20,449 nt of DNA from an uncultured Gardnerella sp. (lineage in GTDB: Bacteria; Actinomycetota; Actinomycetes; Actinomycetales; Bifidobacteriaceae): the NCBI GenBank assembly GCA_947252975.1, contig CAMXWX010000017.1:1-20449 (forward strand), given 5' to 3'. Below the pieces are notes generated by a model. It did no database searches, was not told the origin of the DNA, and saw only the letters and a program-made list of their open reading frames with translations. Position numbers and translations under genes: made by a program. This document shows, in pieces, positions 8,308-17,183 of the stretch (its first letter is position 1; each line of letters begins with the position of its first letter).

Positions 8308-9437
8308 GGCACAGGAACCGTCTTAACTAATGCATCAATTACTTGATCTGTAGTAATAGAATCAGCTAAAGCTTCAAAAGTTAAAAGTATGCGATGCCTT
8401 AACACTTCATGCGCAAACAATTTAATATCTTCAGGTATCACATAATCGCGTCCAGAAAGTAAAGCGTGAGCTTGAGCAATACGAATAAGTGCAATTGATG
8501 CACGAGGGCTAGCTCCCATACGAACCAATGAATTAATCGTAGGAAGTGGATGCGTACCTTCACCGCGAGAAGTGGCAACAAGATCAACTACATACTTCAT
8601 AACTGCTTCAGAAACGTGTATGTGACGCGCTGCAGTACGCATAAAAACAACATCTTGCAAACTTATGCGTTGAGTATTTAGCTTTGAAGGATCAACGACA
8701 TCCGATCCTCGTTGAGTAAGTAATTGCAGCATACGAACTTCCTCGTCAGGATTAGGGTAAGTCATAACTGCTTTTACCATAAAACGATCCATCTGGGCTT
8801 CTGGAAGATTAAATGTTCCTTCTTCCTCAATTGGATTTTGCGTAGCAATAACCATAAATGGTTGAGGCAGAGGAATTCTTTCGCCTCCAATAGTTGTTGC
8901 TCCTTCTGCCATAGCTTCAAGCATTGCAGATTGAGTTTTTGCGTTTGAACGATTAATCTCATCCAACAAAATAACATTTGCATGGATAGGACCAATTTGC
9001 GTAGTAAAACGTTGGGAAGCAAAATCAAAAACTTGAGTACCAACTAAATCTGCTGGCATTAAATCCGGAGTACACTGCACACGACGGAAACTACCTGACA
9101 TAGCTGTTGCAAGAGTTTGAGCAGCAGTAGTTTTTGCGAGACCTGGTACTGATTCAATAAGAATGTGTCCGCCTGCAATAAGAGTAAGGATAAGAGACTC
9201 TCGTAAAGCGTCTTGACCGACTAAGGTTTGTGCAAAACGTGCGCGCAAAATATTTGCAATTTGTTGGCAACGACGTATGTCATCACTCGAAATAGTTGCA
9301 GTAACTTGCGCACTTGTATTAGAAACAGCAGACGGCTGAGGTACAGCTGATCCAATGCCAAGCTTAGAAGCAATTGAAGTTTTATCGGTTAACGGTTTCT
9401 TCTGTGGTTGCGGTGGAAATAATGCCATAAGAGACAT
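8304..9437 (-). CDS. MoxR-family AAA+ ATPase
   Basis: A 377-residue ATPase. Residues 1-50 are a Pro/Ser/Thr-rich tail not typical of the family core. The AAA_3 domain contains the Walker A variant ESVPGLAKT (residues 95-103; Ser at 96 and Ala at 101 replace the two glycines of the classical motif, although GLAKT itself is normal for MoxR). Walker B is VILLDEINRS with D159 and E160, followed by ATQNPIEEEGTFNLPEAQMDRF (sensor 1 and arginine finger region). The C-terminal lid domain has SPRASIALIRIAQAHAL. MoxR ATPases act as chaperone-like remodelers of VWA proteins, and two are encoded downstream in the same operon. It is the first gene of the cluster. Confidence 0.95.
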   Translation of the reverse strand: MSLMALFPPQPQKKPLTDKTSIASKLGIGSAVPQPSAVSNTSAQVTATISSDDIRRCQQIANILRARFAQTLVGQDALRESLILTLIAGGHILIESVPGLAKTTAAQTLATAMSGSFRRVQCTPDLMPADLVGTQVFDFASQRFTTQIGPIHANVILLDEINRSNAKTQSAMLEAMAEGATTIGGERIPLPQPFMVIATQNPIEEEGTFNLPEAQMDRFMVKAVMTYPNPDEEVRMLQLLTQRGSDVVDPSKLNTQRISLQDVVFMRTAARHIHVSEAVMKYVVDLVATSRGEGTHPLPTINSLVRMGASPRASIALIRIAQAHALLSGRDYVIPEDIKLFAHEVLRHRILLTFEALADSITTDQVIDALVKTVPVP

Positions 9438-9488
9438 TTTAACCGATATGCAGTACTGACATGTTCAAAAATGGCATTTTTATTGTCT

Positions 9489-9518
9489 TTATAAGATAAT
9501 TTGCAATATTTAAGACAA
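9489..9518 (-). promoter_or_regulatory. Candidate promoter of the MoxR/VWA operon
   Basis: On the minus strand TTGTCT (9513-9518) is followed after 18 bases by TTATAA (9489-9494), a reasonable sigma-70-like pair. It lies in the 81-base gap between ung and moxR, directly against the ung stop. No experimental or conservation evidence is available, and the DNA is AT-rich, so chance matches are likely. Confidence 0.35.
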
Positions 9519-10235
9519 TTAGATTTCTTGAGAATCTAGGGACCAATTAATTGGCGAAACTCCCATATTAATTAAGGCCTGATTAGCTCTTGAAAATGGA
9601 TGCGATCCAAAGAATCCTCGCATTGCAGAAAGAGGGCTTGGGTGCGCTGATGTAATAAGAGTTGCATTCGTCAGCAAAGGAGCCAAACTTTGCGCATTAC
9701 GACCCCATAAAATAGCTACAAGCGGCAATGGATTACCATTGCAATCAGTTCTATTGTTTAATGCTCGAATAGCTGCATCGGTTACAGGCTCCCAACCTTT
9801 TCCTTGGTGGCTATTTGCCTTACCAGCCTCAACAGTTAAACATCTGTTAAGAAGCATCACACCCTGCCTGGTCCACGGTGTTAGATCTCCACTCTTTGGA
9901 GTTTCTACGCCTAAATCGTTTACTAATTCTTTATAAATGTTTATGAGACTTTTTGGCAGTGGGCGCACTTTTGCAGCTGTGCAAAAACTTAAGCCTACTG
10001 GATGGCCCGGCGTTGGATATGGATCCTGGCCAACAATTAAAACTTTAATGCTTTTTAGTGGAATAGAAAAAGCACGCAAAATATTGTGGCTAGCAGGAAG
10101 AATATGATGTCCGCTTTCTATCTGCTCTCGCAAAAATACTCCCATTGCGCGTATTTGTGGCTCAACTGGCTTTAATGCTTCAGCCCAATCAGGATCCATT
10201 AGCTCGTTTAAAGGTTTAATATTTTGAGGATTCAT
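9519..10235 (-). CDS. ung: Uracil-DNA glycosylase, family 1
   Basis: Ung removes uracil from DNA and starts base excision repair. The product is 238 residues from the ATG at 10235 ([20 protein letters not shown]), close to the E. coli length of 229; a TTG at 10280 would add an unlikely hydrophobic tail. The catalytic water-activating motif is [17 protein letters not shown] with D71. The leucine-loop motif [18 protein letters not shown] carries H198 and the DNA-intercalating region. [21 protein letters not shown] and [10 protein letters not shown] also match the family. It is transcribed away from the LytR_C gene and lies upstream of the MoxR operon. No strong ribosome binding site is seen at the chosen start. 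Confidence 0.96.
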   Translation of the reverse strand: MNPQNIKPLNELMDPDWAEALKPVEPQIRAMGVFLREQIESGHHILPASHNILRAFSIPLKSIKVLIVGQDPYPTPGHPVGLSFCTAAKVRPLPKSLINIYKELVNDLGVETPKSGDLTPWTRQGVMLLNRCLTVEAGKANSHQGKGWEPVTDAAIRALNNRTDCNGNPLPLVAILWGRNAQSLAPLLTNATLITSAHPSPLSAMRGFFGSHPFSRANQALINMGVSPINWSLDSQEI

Positions 10236-10291
10236 ATTGCTACTGTATGTCAAGGCATACCATAAAAGGAAATTAATCAAATTTTCTAAAT

Positions 10292-10321
10292 TTGTGCTTT
10301 GTGCTAAGCATTGGATAATAT
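10292..10321 (+). promoter_or_regulatory. Candidate promoter of the LytR_C gene
   Basis: TTGTGC (10292-10297), an 18-base spacer and TAATAT (10316-10321) form a plausible sigma-70-like promoter about 45 bases before the start codon. A second -10 reading, GATAAT at 10314, gives a 16-base spacer. Confidence 0.45.
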
Positions 10322-10364
10322 AGATTCATTGTTGTTTAAATGATCTTTTATAAGGAGTGCAATT

Positions 10365-11039
10365 ATGGCGCGAAATAATCAGAACGTGTCGTATACGCCT
10401 GATGCTTTTGATGAGCCACCAGAGGGACCAGTTGGAGTTCATCGTGGAAATCCTGCGTGGTATGCCGTAATACTTCCTTATTTTGTTGCATTAATCATTG
10501 CGGCGGTTGTTGGCGTTTTGGTTTGGGCTATTGCTTCTGGTGAAATCTCACATCTTCCGTTGCCTTGGAACCATCAGCAACAATCATCTCAATCAACATC
10601 TCCTGCTAAGCCTTCTGAAAACAAAAAGTCTGCTAAAAGCGACGAAGATAAATCTTCTGAAGACGAAGATGATGACGACGATAATAATAAATCTGAAGAA
10701 AATAAATCAGATAAGAAAGATGCTGATGACTCTAAAGATAATTCAGCAAATGATTCTAAAGCACAAACTTCACTGGACAAATCAGTTGCTGTGAAAGTTC
10801 TTAACGCAACCAAGATAAGCGGTCATGCTGCTGCTGGCGCAGATAAGTTAAAGCAAGCAGGATACGCAAATGTGACAGCTGGAAATCCAACTGGTAAAGT
10901 CCCAAGCGAATCTGTTGTTTGGTATAAAGACGATTCCCAAAAAGCTGCAGCTGAGGATATTGCAAAGACTTTAGGTATTAGCGCTGTCGAAAACGAAAAA
11001 GAAATCGTTTCTCCGATTGTAGTTGTGCTTTGCAAGTAA
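10365..11039 (+). CDS. Membrane-anchored LytR C-terminal (LytR_C) domain protein
   Basis: A 224-residue protein with AAGGAG 8 bases before the start. Residues 1-32 are cytoplasmic. A TM segment spans about 33-57. Residues about 68-138 are a Ser/Asp/Glu/Lys low-complexity linker including a run of acidic residues at about 98-106. Residues about 140-223 form a LytR_C domain (VAVKVLNATKISGHAAAGAD, then AGYANVTAGNPTG and VVWYKDDSQKAAAEDIAKTLG). The domain is found at the C-terminus of LytR-CpsA-Psr cell-wall enzymes and as stand-alone anchored proteins in actinobacteria, probably at the cell wall. The catalytic LCP domain is absent. It is monocistronic, with its own promoter and terminator, between the divergent ung and groEL. 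Confidence 0.88.
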   Translation: MARNNQNVSYTPDAFDEPPEGPVGVHRGNPAWYAVILPYFVALIIAAVVGVLVWAIASGEISHLPLPWNHQQQSSQSTSPAKPSENKKSAKSDEDKSSEDEDDDDDNNKSEENKSDKKDADDSKDNSANDSKAQTSLDKSVAVKVLNATKISGHAAAGADKLKQAGYANVTAGNPTGKVPSESVVWYKDDSQKAAAEDIAKTLGISAVENEKEIVSPIVVVLCK

Positions 11040-11057
11040 TATTTTTCGCATAAAAAT

Positions 11058-11088
11058 AACCGGTTAGAATTATTTCTAACCGGTTTTT
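11058..11088 (+). terminator. Rho-independent terminator after the LytR_C gene
   Basis: AACCGGTTAGAA (11058-11069) and TTCTAACCGGTT (11074-11085) form a perfect 12-bp stem with a 4-base loop, followed by a T run (to 11088). An A-rich stretch on the other side would also allow termination on the minus strand. It isolates groEL from upstream transcription. Confidence 0.92.
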
Positions 11089-11108
11089 GTGTATAAACGC
11101 CAAAAAAG

Positions 11109-11135
11109 TTGGCACTCGGGTACATAGAGTGCTAA
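11109..11135 (+). promoter_or_regulatory. CIRCE operator 1 (HrcA binding site) of groEL
   Basis: TTGGCACTC, 9 bases, GAGTGCTAA matches the CIRCE consensus TTAGCACTC-N9-GAGTGCTAA with one mismatch (G for A at position 3). CIRCE is the operator of the heat-shock repressor HrcA. It overlaps the likely promoter region about 104-130 bases before the groEL start. hrcA itself is not in the window. Confidence 0.92.
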
Positions 11136-11156
11136 TCTTCAAATTAGCACTCAAGC

Positions 11157-12864
<1,708 letters not shown>

Positions 12865-12908
12865 ATAAAAAAATAAAAGTGGCTCAAAAGTCTAAAACTT
12901 AATAGTTT

Positions 12909-12956
12909 AAGTAAATGGCGGCATGCTCAATGTAAGCGTGTCGCCATTTACTTTTT
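12909..12956 (+). terminator. Rho-independent terminator after groEL
   Basis: AAGTAAATGGCG (12909-12920) pairs with CGCCATTTACTT (12942-12953). The stem continues inward with GCATGC against GCGTGT, including two G-T pairs, around a 9-base loop. A T run reaches 12956. It also sits 12 bases after the end of the convergent WXG100 gene. Confidence 0.92.
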
Positions 12957-12967
12957 CATCACATTAA

Positions 12968-13261
12968 TCAGCTCATCCCAAATAACGAAGTAGCTTGCGT
13001 TTCAGCATCAAGATACACTCCTGATGCATGTTGCATAGCTTGCTGAATTGCTTCTAGCGATTGTTCCATTTGTTGTTGCGCTGCTCGCCATTGCTGAGCG
13101 GTCGACGCAAATCGTGTAGCCGCCGATCCAGTCCACACGCTTTGTAATTGCTGTAAATTGGCATACATCCCGTTGACTGCATCTCTAATTGCACTAACCG
13201 AGGTTCCAACGGCTGCCGCAGCCTGCTGAATTTGCTCTGAATCAACTCGAAATTGTGCCAT
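12968..13261 (-). CDS. WXG100 (ESAT-6/EsxA-like) protein
   Basis: A 97-residue protein starting at MAQFRVDSEQ, preceded by GGAGGGG; an upstream ATG at 13285 lacks this site. It forms a helix-turn-helix hairpin with W43-T-G45 (VWTGSAATRF) at the turn. The C-terminal YLDAE (Y83, E87) fits the YxxxD/E type VII secretion signal. Size, the central WxG and Gln/Ala-rich amphipathic helices are typical of secreted Esx dimers. No EccC/EssC ATPase or other type VII component is in the window, so the gene is solitary here. It converges with groEL and diverges from the TPM-like gene. Secretion and function are inferred. Confidence 0.95.
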   Translation of the reverse strand: MAQFRVDSEQIQQAAAAVGTSVSAIRDAVNGMYANLQQLQSVWTGSAATRFASTAQQWRAAQQQMEQSLEAIQQAMQHASGVYLDAETQATSLFGMS

Positions 13262-13325
13262 ATTTCCCCTCCATTTGTTTTGCATCTAAATAAACGCTTC
13301 TTTATAAATTATTTTTGCGAAACAT

Positions 13326-13356
13326 TTCACATAAATTAAGCAAAGATTTTTATAAT
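13326..13356 (+). promoter_or_regulatory. Candidate promoter of the TPM-like gene
   Basis: TTCACA (13326-13331) and a perfect TATAAT (13351-13356) are separated by 19 bases in the divergent gap. If used, transcription would start near 13363, which supports a start codon at 13375 or 13396 over the TTG at 13315. Confidence 0.4.
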
Positions 13357-13374
13357 GCTACTTTTACTTGTGTG

Positions 13375-14220
13375 ATGTCACGCTATTATGAATATATGCC
13401 ATCAAAAAAGTACGAAAAAGATTTATGCGCCAATGTGGTTAAAAGCTTAGCTTGCACGCGCGTTGCAAATTTTAACTACCAGCATCTTCACTCAAAACTA
13501 TTTTTAGCTAAACGCGTATTGCTTTTATTAATGGCATTTTTATTTAGTTTTTCTTTTATTCTTCCAACTCTTCCAATAAATTCGCTCATATTTTCACCTT
13601 TAAATAGAGTAAATACAATTAATGCATATGCTGAAAATAATGAGCAAAATTCTGGAATAGTTGCAACAGACTCAATAACAGACACAGAAAATTTGCTTGG
13701 GGATTCTGTCAGTAAAGTTGCTGACATGATTGAGACAACAAAAAAGCGTACAGGAGTAAATGTTAGGCCCTTATATTTGTCTACTTTTGGAAATACAAAA
13801 AATCCATCAAAATGGGCTAGTGATTTGTTGATTAGTACGCTTCCAGCTAAAAATACTGTGCTGCTTGCAGTAGCAACTCATGATGGAAGATTAGTTGTAG
13901 CTGTTTCACCTAATTCCGATGAATGGCTCAAAAATAAAAATACTGTAGACTCGTTATCCGATGCAGCTTATAAGCCATTAGTAAGCACAACTGGAACGCA
14001 TTGGGATCAATCTGCAATAATGATGATGAAACAAATAATGCGTGCAAAACGTACGTCAACAACTTCTTCTGCAAGTCTTATTTCTACAATTATTATGCTA
14101 TTAATATTGTTGGCATTATTCTCAATAGTCGCGATTATTCTGTTTAGAAAGAATCGCATACAACGTCAAATACTTGCTGGTGTTAGAAAAGCTCGTAGAA
14201 GGCACGCTCGTCACAGGTAG
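13375..14220 (+). CDS. TPM-domain-like exported, C-terminally anchored protein
   Basis: The assigned 281-residue product has a basic N-terminal stretch, a strongly hydrophobic segment (LLLLMAFLFSFSFILP) and a likely signal-peptidase site after NAYA. An extracytoplasmic domain then resembles TPM/TLP18.3 domains (DTENLLGDSVSKVADMI, TGVNVRPLYLSTFG, NTVLLAVATHDGRLVVAVSPNSDE). A second TM segment (SLISTIIMLLILLALFSIVAIILF) is followed by an Arg/Lys/His-rich tail. Many TPM proteins sit at the envelope in redox or protein-repair roles; the function here is unknown. The start is uncertain: ATGs at 13375 and 13396 are in frame and neither has a clear ribosome binding site, and the long N-region would shorten with the later start. 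It precedes the two-component genes by 79 bases. Confidence 0.7.
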   Translation: MSRYYEYMPSKKYEKDLCANVVKSLACTRVANFNYQHLHSKLFLAKRVLLLLMAFLFSFSFILPTLPINSLIFSPLNRVNTINAYAENNEQNSGIVATDSITDTENLLGDSVSKVADMIETTKKRTGVNVRPLYLSTFGNTKNPSKWASDLLISTLPAKNTVLLAVATHDGRLVVAVSPNSDEWLKNKNTVDSLSDAAYKPLVSTTGTHWDQSAIMMMKQIMRAKRTSTTSSASLISTIIMLLILLALFSIVAIILFRKNRIQRQILAGVRKARRRHARHR

Positions 14221-14249
14221 ACAAAAAATATTCGATAACTTGTTTTATT

Positions 14250-14282
14250 TTCAGCAATTATTCAGGAAACATTCAGCTTGAT
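14250..14282 (+). repeat. Three TTCAG direct repeats with 11-base period upstream of response regulator
   Basis: TTCAG occurs at 14250, 14261 and 14272, exactly one helical turn apart, in the short gap before the response regulator gene. OmpR/PhoB-family regulators bind head-to-tail direct repeats with an 11-base period. Mycobacterial PhoP binds TCACAGC-N4 repeats, and the units here (TTCAGCA, TTCAGGA, TTCAGCT with 4-base spacers) are similar. Most likely an autoregulatory binding site; that role is inferred. Confidence 0.65.
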
Positions 14283-14299
14283 AAGTGATGCTAATCAAT

Positions 14300-15040
14300 A
14301 TGAGTAAGAACGTTGAAGCATCTATTGTCGTGGTCGATGACGAGCCATCAATCCGTGAGCTTTTGGTAGCATCTTTGCATTTTGCTGGGTTTGAAGTAGA
14401 AACTGCTGCATCCGGCTCAGAAGCTGTTGAAGTAATTGAACGAGTAAAACCAAATCTTATCGTTATGGATGTTATGCTCCCAGATATTGATGGTTTTACC
14501 GTTACAAGACGTATTCGTCAAAATGGAATTAAAGTTCCAGTATTGTTCCTAACCGCAAGAGACGATACGCAAGATAAAATTATGGGTCTAACCGTTGGTG
14601 GAGATGACTACGTTACAAAGCCATTTAGTTTGGAAGAAGTAGTGGCAAGAATACGAGCAATTCTTCGCAGAACACAAGAACCTGATGAGGAAACTCATAT
14701 TGTCAAAGTTGCAGATCTTGAGATTAATGAAGATTCTCATGATGTAACTCGATGCGGCATGCCAATCGAACTTAGCCCAACTGAATACAAACTACTTCAT
14801 TATCTTATGGACAATGAAGGTCGAGTTCTGTCAAAAAGCCAGATTTTGAATCATGTATGGCAGTACGATTGGGGCGGAGACGCAGCGATAGTTGAATCTT
14901 ATATTTCTTATTTAAGAAAGAAGATTGATGGCATTGAAATTACTGACGATTCAGGAAAGCCGCAAAAAGTAGTTCCTCTTATTGAAACTAAACGTGGCAT
15001 CGGTTATATGATTCGAGAACCTAAGGCAGGTCAAGCCTGA
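14300..15040 (+). CDS. OmpR/PhoP-family response regulator
   Basis: A 246-residue regulator with an N-terminal receiver domain: acidic pair VVDDEPS, phosphoacceptor D57 in IVMDVMLPD, T in LFLTARD and K in YVTKPFS. A C-terminal winged-helix DNA-binding domain follows (LSPTEYKLLHYLM, VLSKSQILNHVW, VESYISYLRKKID, KRGIGYMIRE). The DTQDKIMGLTVGGDDYVTKP stretch and the DNA-binding domain look closest to Mycobacterium PhoP among regulators I know; orthology to the phosphate regulator is not established. The start MSKNVEAS was chosen by family fit; in-frame ATG at 14288 and GTG at 14285 are alternatives, and none has a good ribosome binding site. It is separated by 2 bases from the sensor kinase and likely autoregulated through the 11-base repeats upstream. 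Confidence 0.95.
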   Translation: MSKNVEASIVVVDDEPSIRELLVASLHFAGFEVETAASGSEAVEVIERVKPNLIVMDVMLPDIDGFTVTRRIRQNGIKVPVLFLTARDDTQDKIMGLTVGGDDYVTKPFSLEEVVARIRAILRRTQEPDEETHIVKVADLEINEDSHDVTRCGMPIELSPTEYKLLHYLMDNEGRVLSKSQILNHVWQYDWGGDAAIVESYISYLRKKIDGIEITDDSGKPQKVVPLIETKRGIGYMIREPKAGQA

Positions 15041-15042
15041 TC

Positions 15043-16992
15043 ATGCAATCTAGTAATAATAACTACGATAATGCTGAATCAACTATTAGCAACAGTACGA
15101 ATAATAACCCTAAAGATGATTCAGATGTTAGCACTGCTGGAAAAAGTGTTGCGATAGTGCTAAGCGAAAATGACAAAAAAGATAAAAAACCTCGTAAAAC
15201 CTGTTGGCTACGTCGTCGCATAAATACAATACCACTGAGTACGCGCTTAGTTGCATGTACTCTCGCTATTTTAACTGTAGCTGCTTTTTGCATATCACTA
15301 TCGATTCAGCAGCTCGTAGGAAATTATTTGCTAGAAAAAACTGATGCACAATTAGCCGGTCAAGCGCAATTTGTTTATGACAATGTTGATTCATTGCGCA
15401 TGAAAAACTCAAATCAATCTTCAGTAGGTCCGAATAATTACTTTATGCAAGTTAGGGATACGCATAATAAGATTATTTCTACTCCATTAATACCCAAAAT
15501 TAAAGGATCGATTGTTTCGGTTCCTAAACTTCCTGCAGACGGTTTTGATAGTAAAAAAATTGTTACTCACAAACCTTACACAGCACCTGCAATCGTCAGG
15601 GGAAATACCAATAAAGTCGATGCAATCACTAAAAAAGCTGCAAAATCACCATGGAGAGTTTTAGTATTAACGTGGGGTCAAAAGAATAACTATAACTCAG
15701 AGTTAAGCGTTAGCGGTTACGTCTATATTGCTTTATCTCTTAGCGATCAAATTGACACCGTTAGCACACTTACTCGTTACTGCATAATGGTAAGTATTGC
15801 AGTTATTTTGTTTGGAGCAGTATTTGCAGCAATTATTATTCAATCAGCTTTAAGACCGTTAAAACGAATTGAAAAAACAGCTTCAAAAATTGCTTCTGGA
15901 GATTTAAGCAAACGAGTTCCATCTGCTCCTGAAAATACTGAGGTTGGATCTTTAGCAGCTTCTCTTAACTCTATGCTCGCTCGTATTGAAAGAGGATTTA
16001 ATGAGCAAGAAGATATGACAGAAAAAATGAAGCGATTCGTTTCAGATGCAAGTCATGAATTACGTACTCCATTGGCTGCAATTCATGGATACGCTGAATT
16101 GTATACAATGTGGCGCAACATGCCAGGAGAGCAGGAGAGAGCAGATGACTCTATTGCTCACATTAAAGCTTCTAGCGAAAGAATGACTGAGCTAGTAGAA
16201 GATTTGCTTTCTTTGGCGCGTTTTGATGAAGGTCGTGGAATTAATATTTCACAGCAAGTTAGCTTGTCTCCAATACTTTCTGACGCAGCTAATGATTTAC
16301 ATGCTCTTGATCCTGCTAGATCCGTTCAACAAGGCTATTTGACCATTTCGGATGAGTGGAAGCTTATGAGTTGCACAAATTGCGATTTTGAGCGTAAGCT
16401 CCAATTCCATGTTGGTACACTTCCAAGTGTTACGCTACTTGGTGATGGCGCTAGATTACGCCAAGTAATGACAAATATCGTAGGAAATATTCATAGATAC
16501 ACCCCCGTTGATTCTCCTGTAGAAATTGCAGTAGGAGTTATGAAGGCATCTATAACTCCAAATGAATTATCTAAATTACCTTCTGTAAAAGAATCACTGA
16601 AGGAGTTTTTGGAAGCAGCGGAAGTTAGCCAATCTACTGATACTGGTCATAAGTATGCTGTAATTCGAGTTGTTGACCATGGTCCTGGAGTTCCAGAAGA
16701 ATCTTTATCTAGAATTTTCGAGCGTTTCTATATTGCTGACCCATCAAGAGCTAGAGAAAAAGGTGGAACTGGCTTGGGTATGGCAATTGCGCAATCTGTA
16801 GTAAAAGCACATCATGGTTTTATTTGCGCAACTATATCTTCTCCATCAGAAGCATCGACCGATTCTAAAACTAATCTTGATGACACTATGGATGGGTCTG
16901 AGCCGATAGATGTTAAACCTCATGGCTTAACTCTTACTGTAGTGCTGCCAGTTAATGAAATTGAAGATCCTTCTAAACTTGTTAGCGATTAA
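15043..16992 (+). CDS. Sensor histidine kinase of the adjacent two-component system
   Basis: A 649-residue membrane kinase starting 2 bases after the response regulator stop. Residues 1-52 are a hydrophilic Asn/Ser/Asp/Lys-rich cytoplasmic tail. TM1 spans about 68-89, an extracytoplasmic sensor domain about 90-245, and TM2 about 247-269. A HAMP domain is at about 270-322. HisKA carries FVSDASHELRTPLAAIHGY with phosphoacceptor H338. The HATPase has N box NIVGNIHRYTP (N482), G1 box DHGPG (D545) and GGTGLGMAIAQ. A CTNC motif (C444, C447) lies in a segment between HisKA and the ATPase core, and a Ser/Asp-rich insertion near 610-625 precedes the last strand. The signal is unknown; the regulator neighbour suggests a PhoR-like role, unproven. 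Confidence 0.95.
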   Translation: MQSSNNNYDNAESTISNSTNNNPKDDSDVSTAGKSVAIVLSENDKKDKKPRKTCWLRRRINTIPLSTRLVACTLAILTVAAFCISLSIQQLVGNYLLEKTDAQLAGQAQFVYDNVDSLRMKNSNQSSVGPNNYFMQVRDTHNKIISTPLIPKIKGSIVSVPKLPADGFDSKKIVTHKPYTAPAIVRGNTNKVDAITKKAAKSPWRVLVLTWGQKNNYNSELSVSGYVYIALSLSDQIDTVSTLTRYCIMVSIAVILFGAVFAAIIIQSALRPLKRIEKTASKIASGDLSKRVPSAPENTEVGSLAASLNSMLARIERGFNEQEDMTEKMKRFVSDASHELRTPLAAIHGYAELYTMWRNMPGEQERADDSIAHIKASSERMTELVEDLLSLARFDEGRGINISQQVSLSPILSDAANDLHALDPARSVQQGYLTISDEWKLMSCTNCDFERKLQFHVGTLPSVTLLGDGARLRQVMTNIVGNIHRYTPVDSPVEIAVGVMKASITPNELSKLPSVKESLKEFLEAAEVSQSTDTGHKYAVIRVVDHGPGVPEESLSRIFERFYIADPSRAREKGGTGLGMAIAQSVVKAHHGFICATISSPSEASTDSKTNLDDTMDGSEPIDVKPHGLTLTVVLPVNEIEDPSKLVSD

Positions 16993-17030
16993 AATATTGG
17001 CATGAGTAACACTTGCGTAGGTTAAAAAAA

Positions 17031-17059
17031 TTTTATTGCCCGCGTGTATGCGCTACAAT
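17031..17059 (+). promoter_or_regulatory. Possible promoter of the cold-shock gene
   Basis: TACAAT (17054-17059) is a good -10 with a weak -35 TTTTAT (17031-17036) at 17 bases. It would give a leader of roughly 115-120 bases before the cold-shock start, as is common in csp mRNAs. The rest of the 191-base gap after the kinase gene shows no clear terminator or other element. Confidence 0.3.
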
Positions 17060-17183
17060 GTAATAAGGAAACAAGTAATAATAATATTTGGTACACTATC
17101 TATAGACCTATCGCATATGCTGATGCTTTATGCCTTGTGCACTTCAGCGTGCGAAATGAGAATTATTTGGAGTGAGGTGTGTT

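Noticed and set aside
9465..9482. AAAAATGGCATTTTT palindrome between ung and moxR as an ung terminator
   Set aside because: Stem is almost pure A/T with too small a loop to be a convincing terminator.
10589..10813. Minus-strand serine-rich frame
   Set aside because: Antisense of the Asp/Glu/Ser linker of the LytR_C protein; poly-Ser is the complement of GAA/GAT-rich codons.
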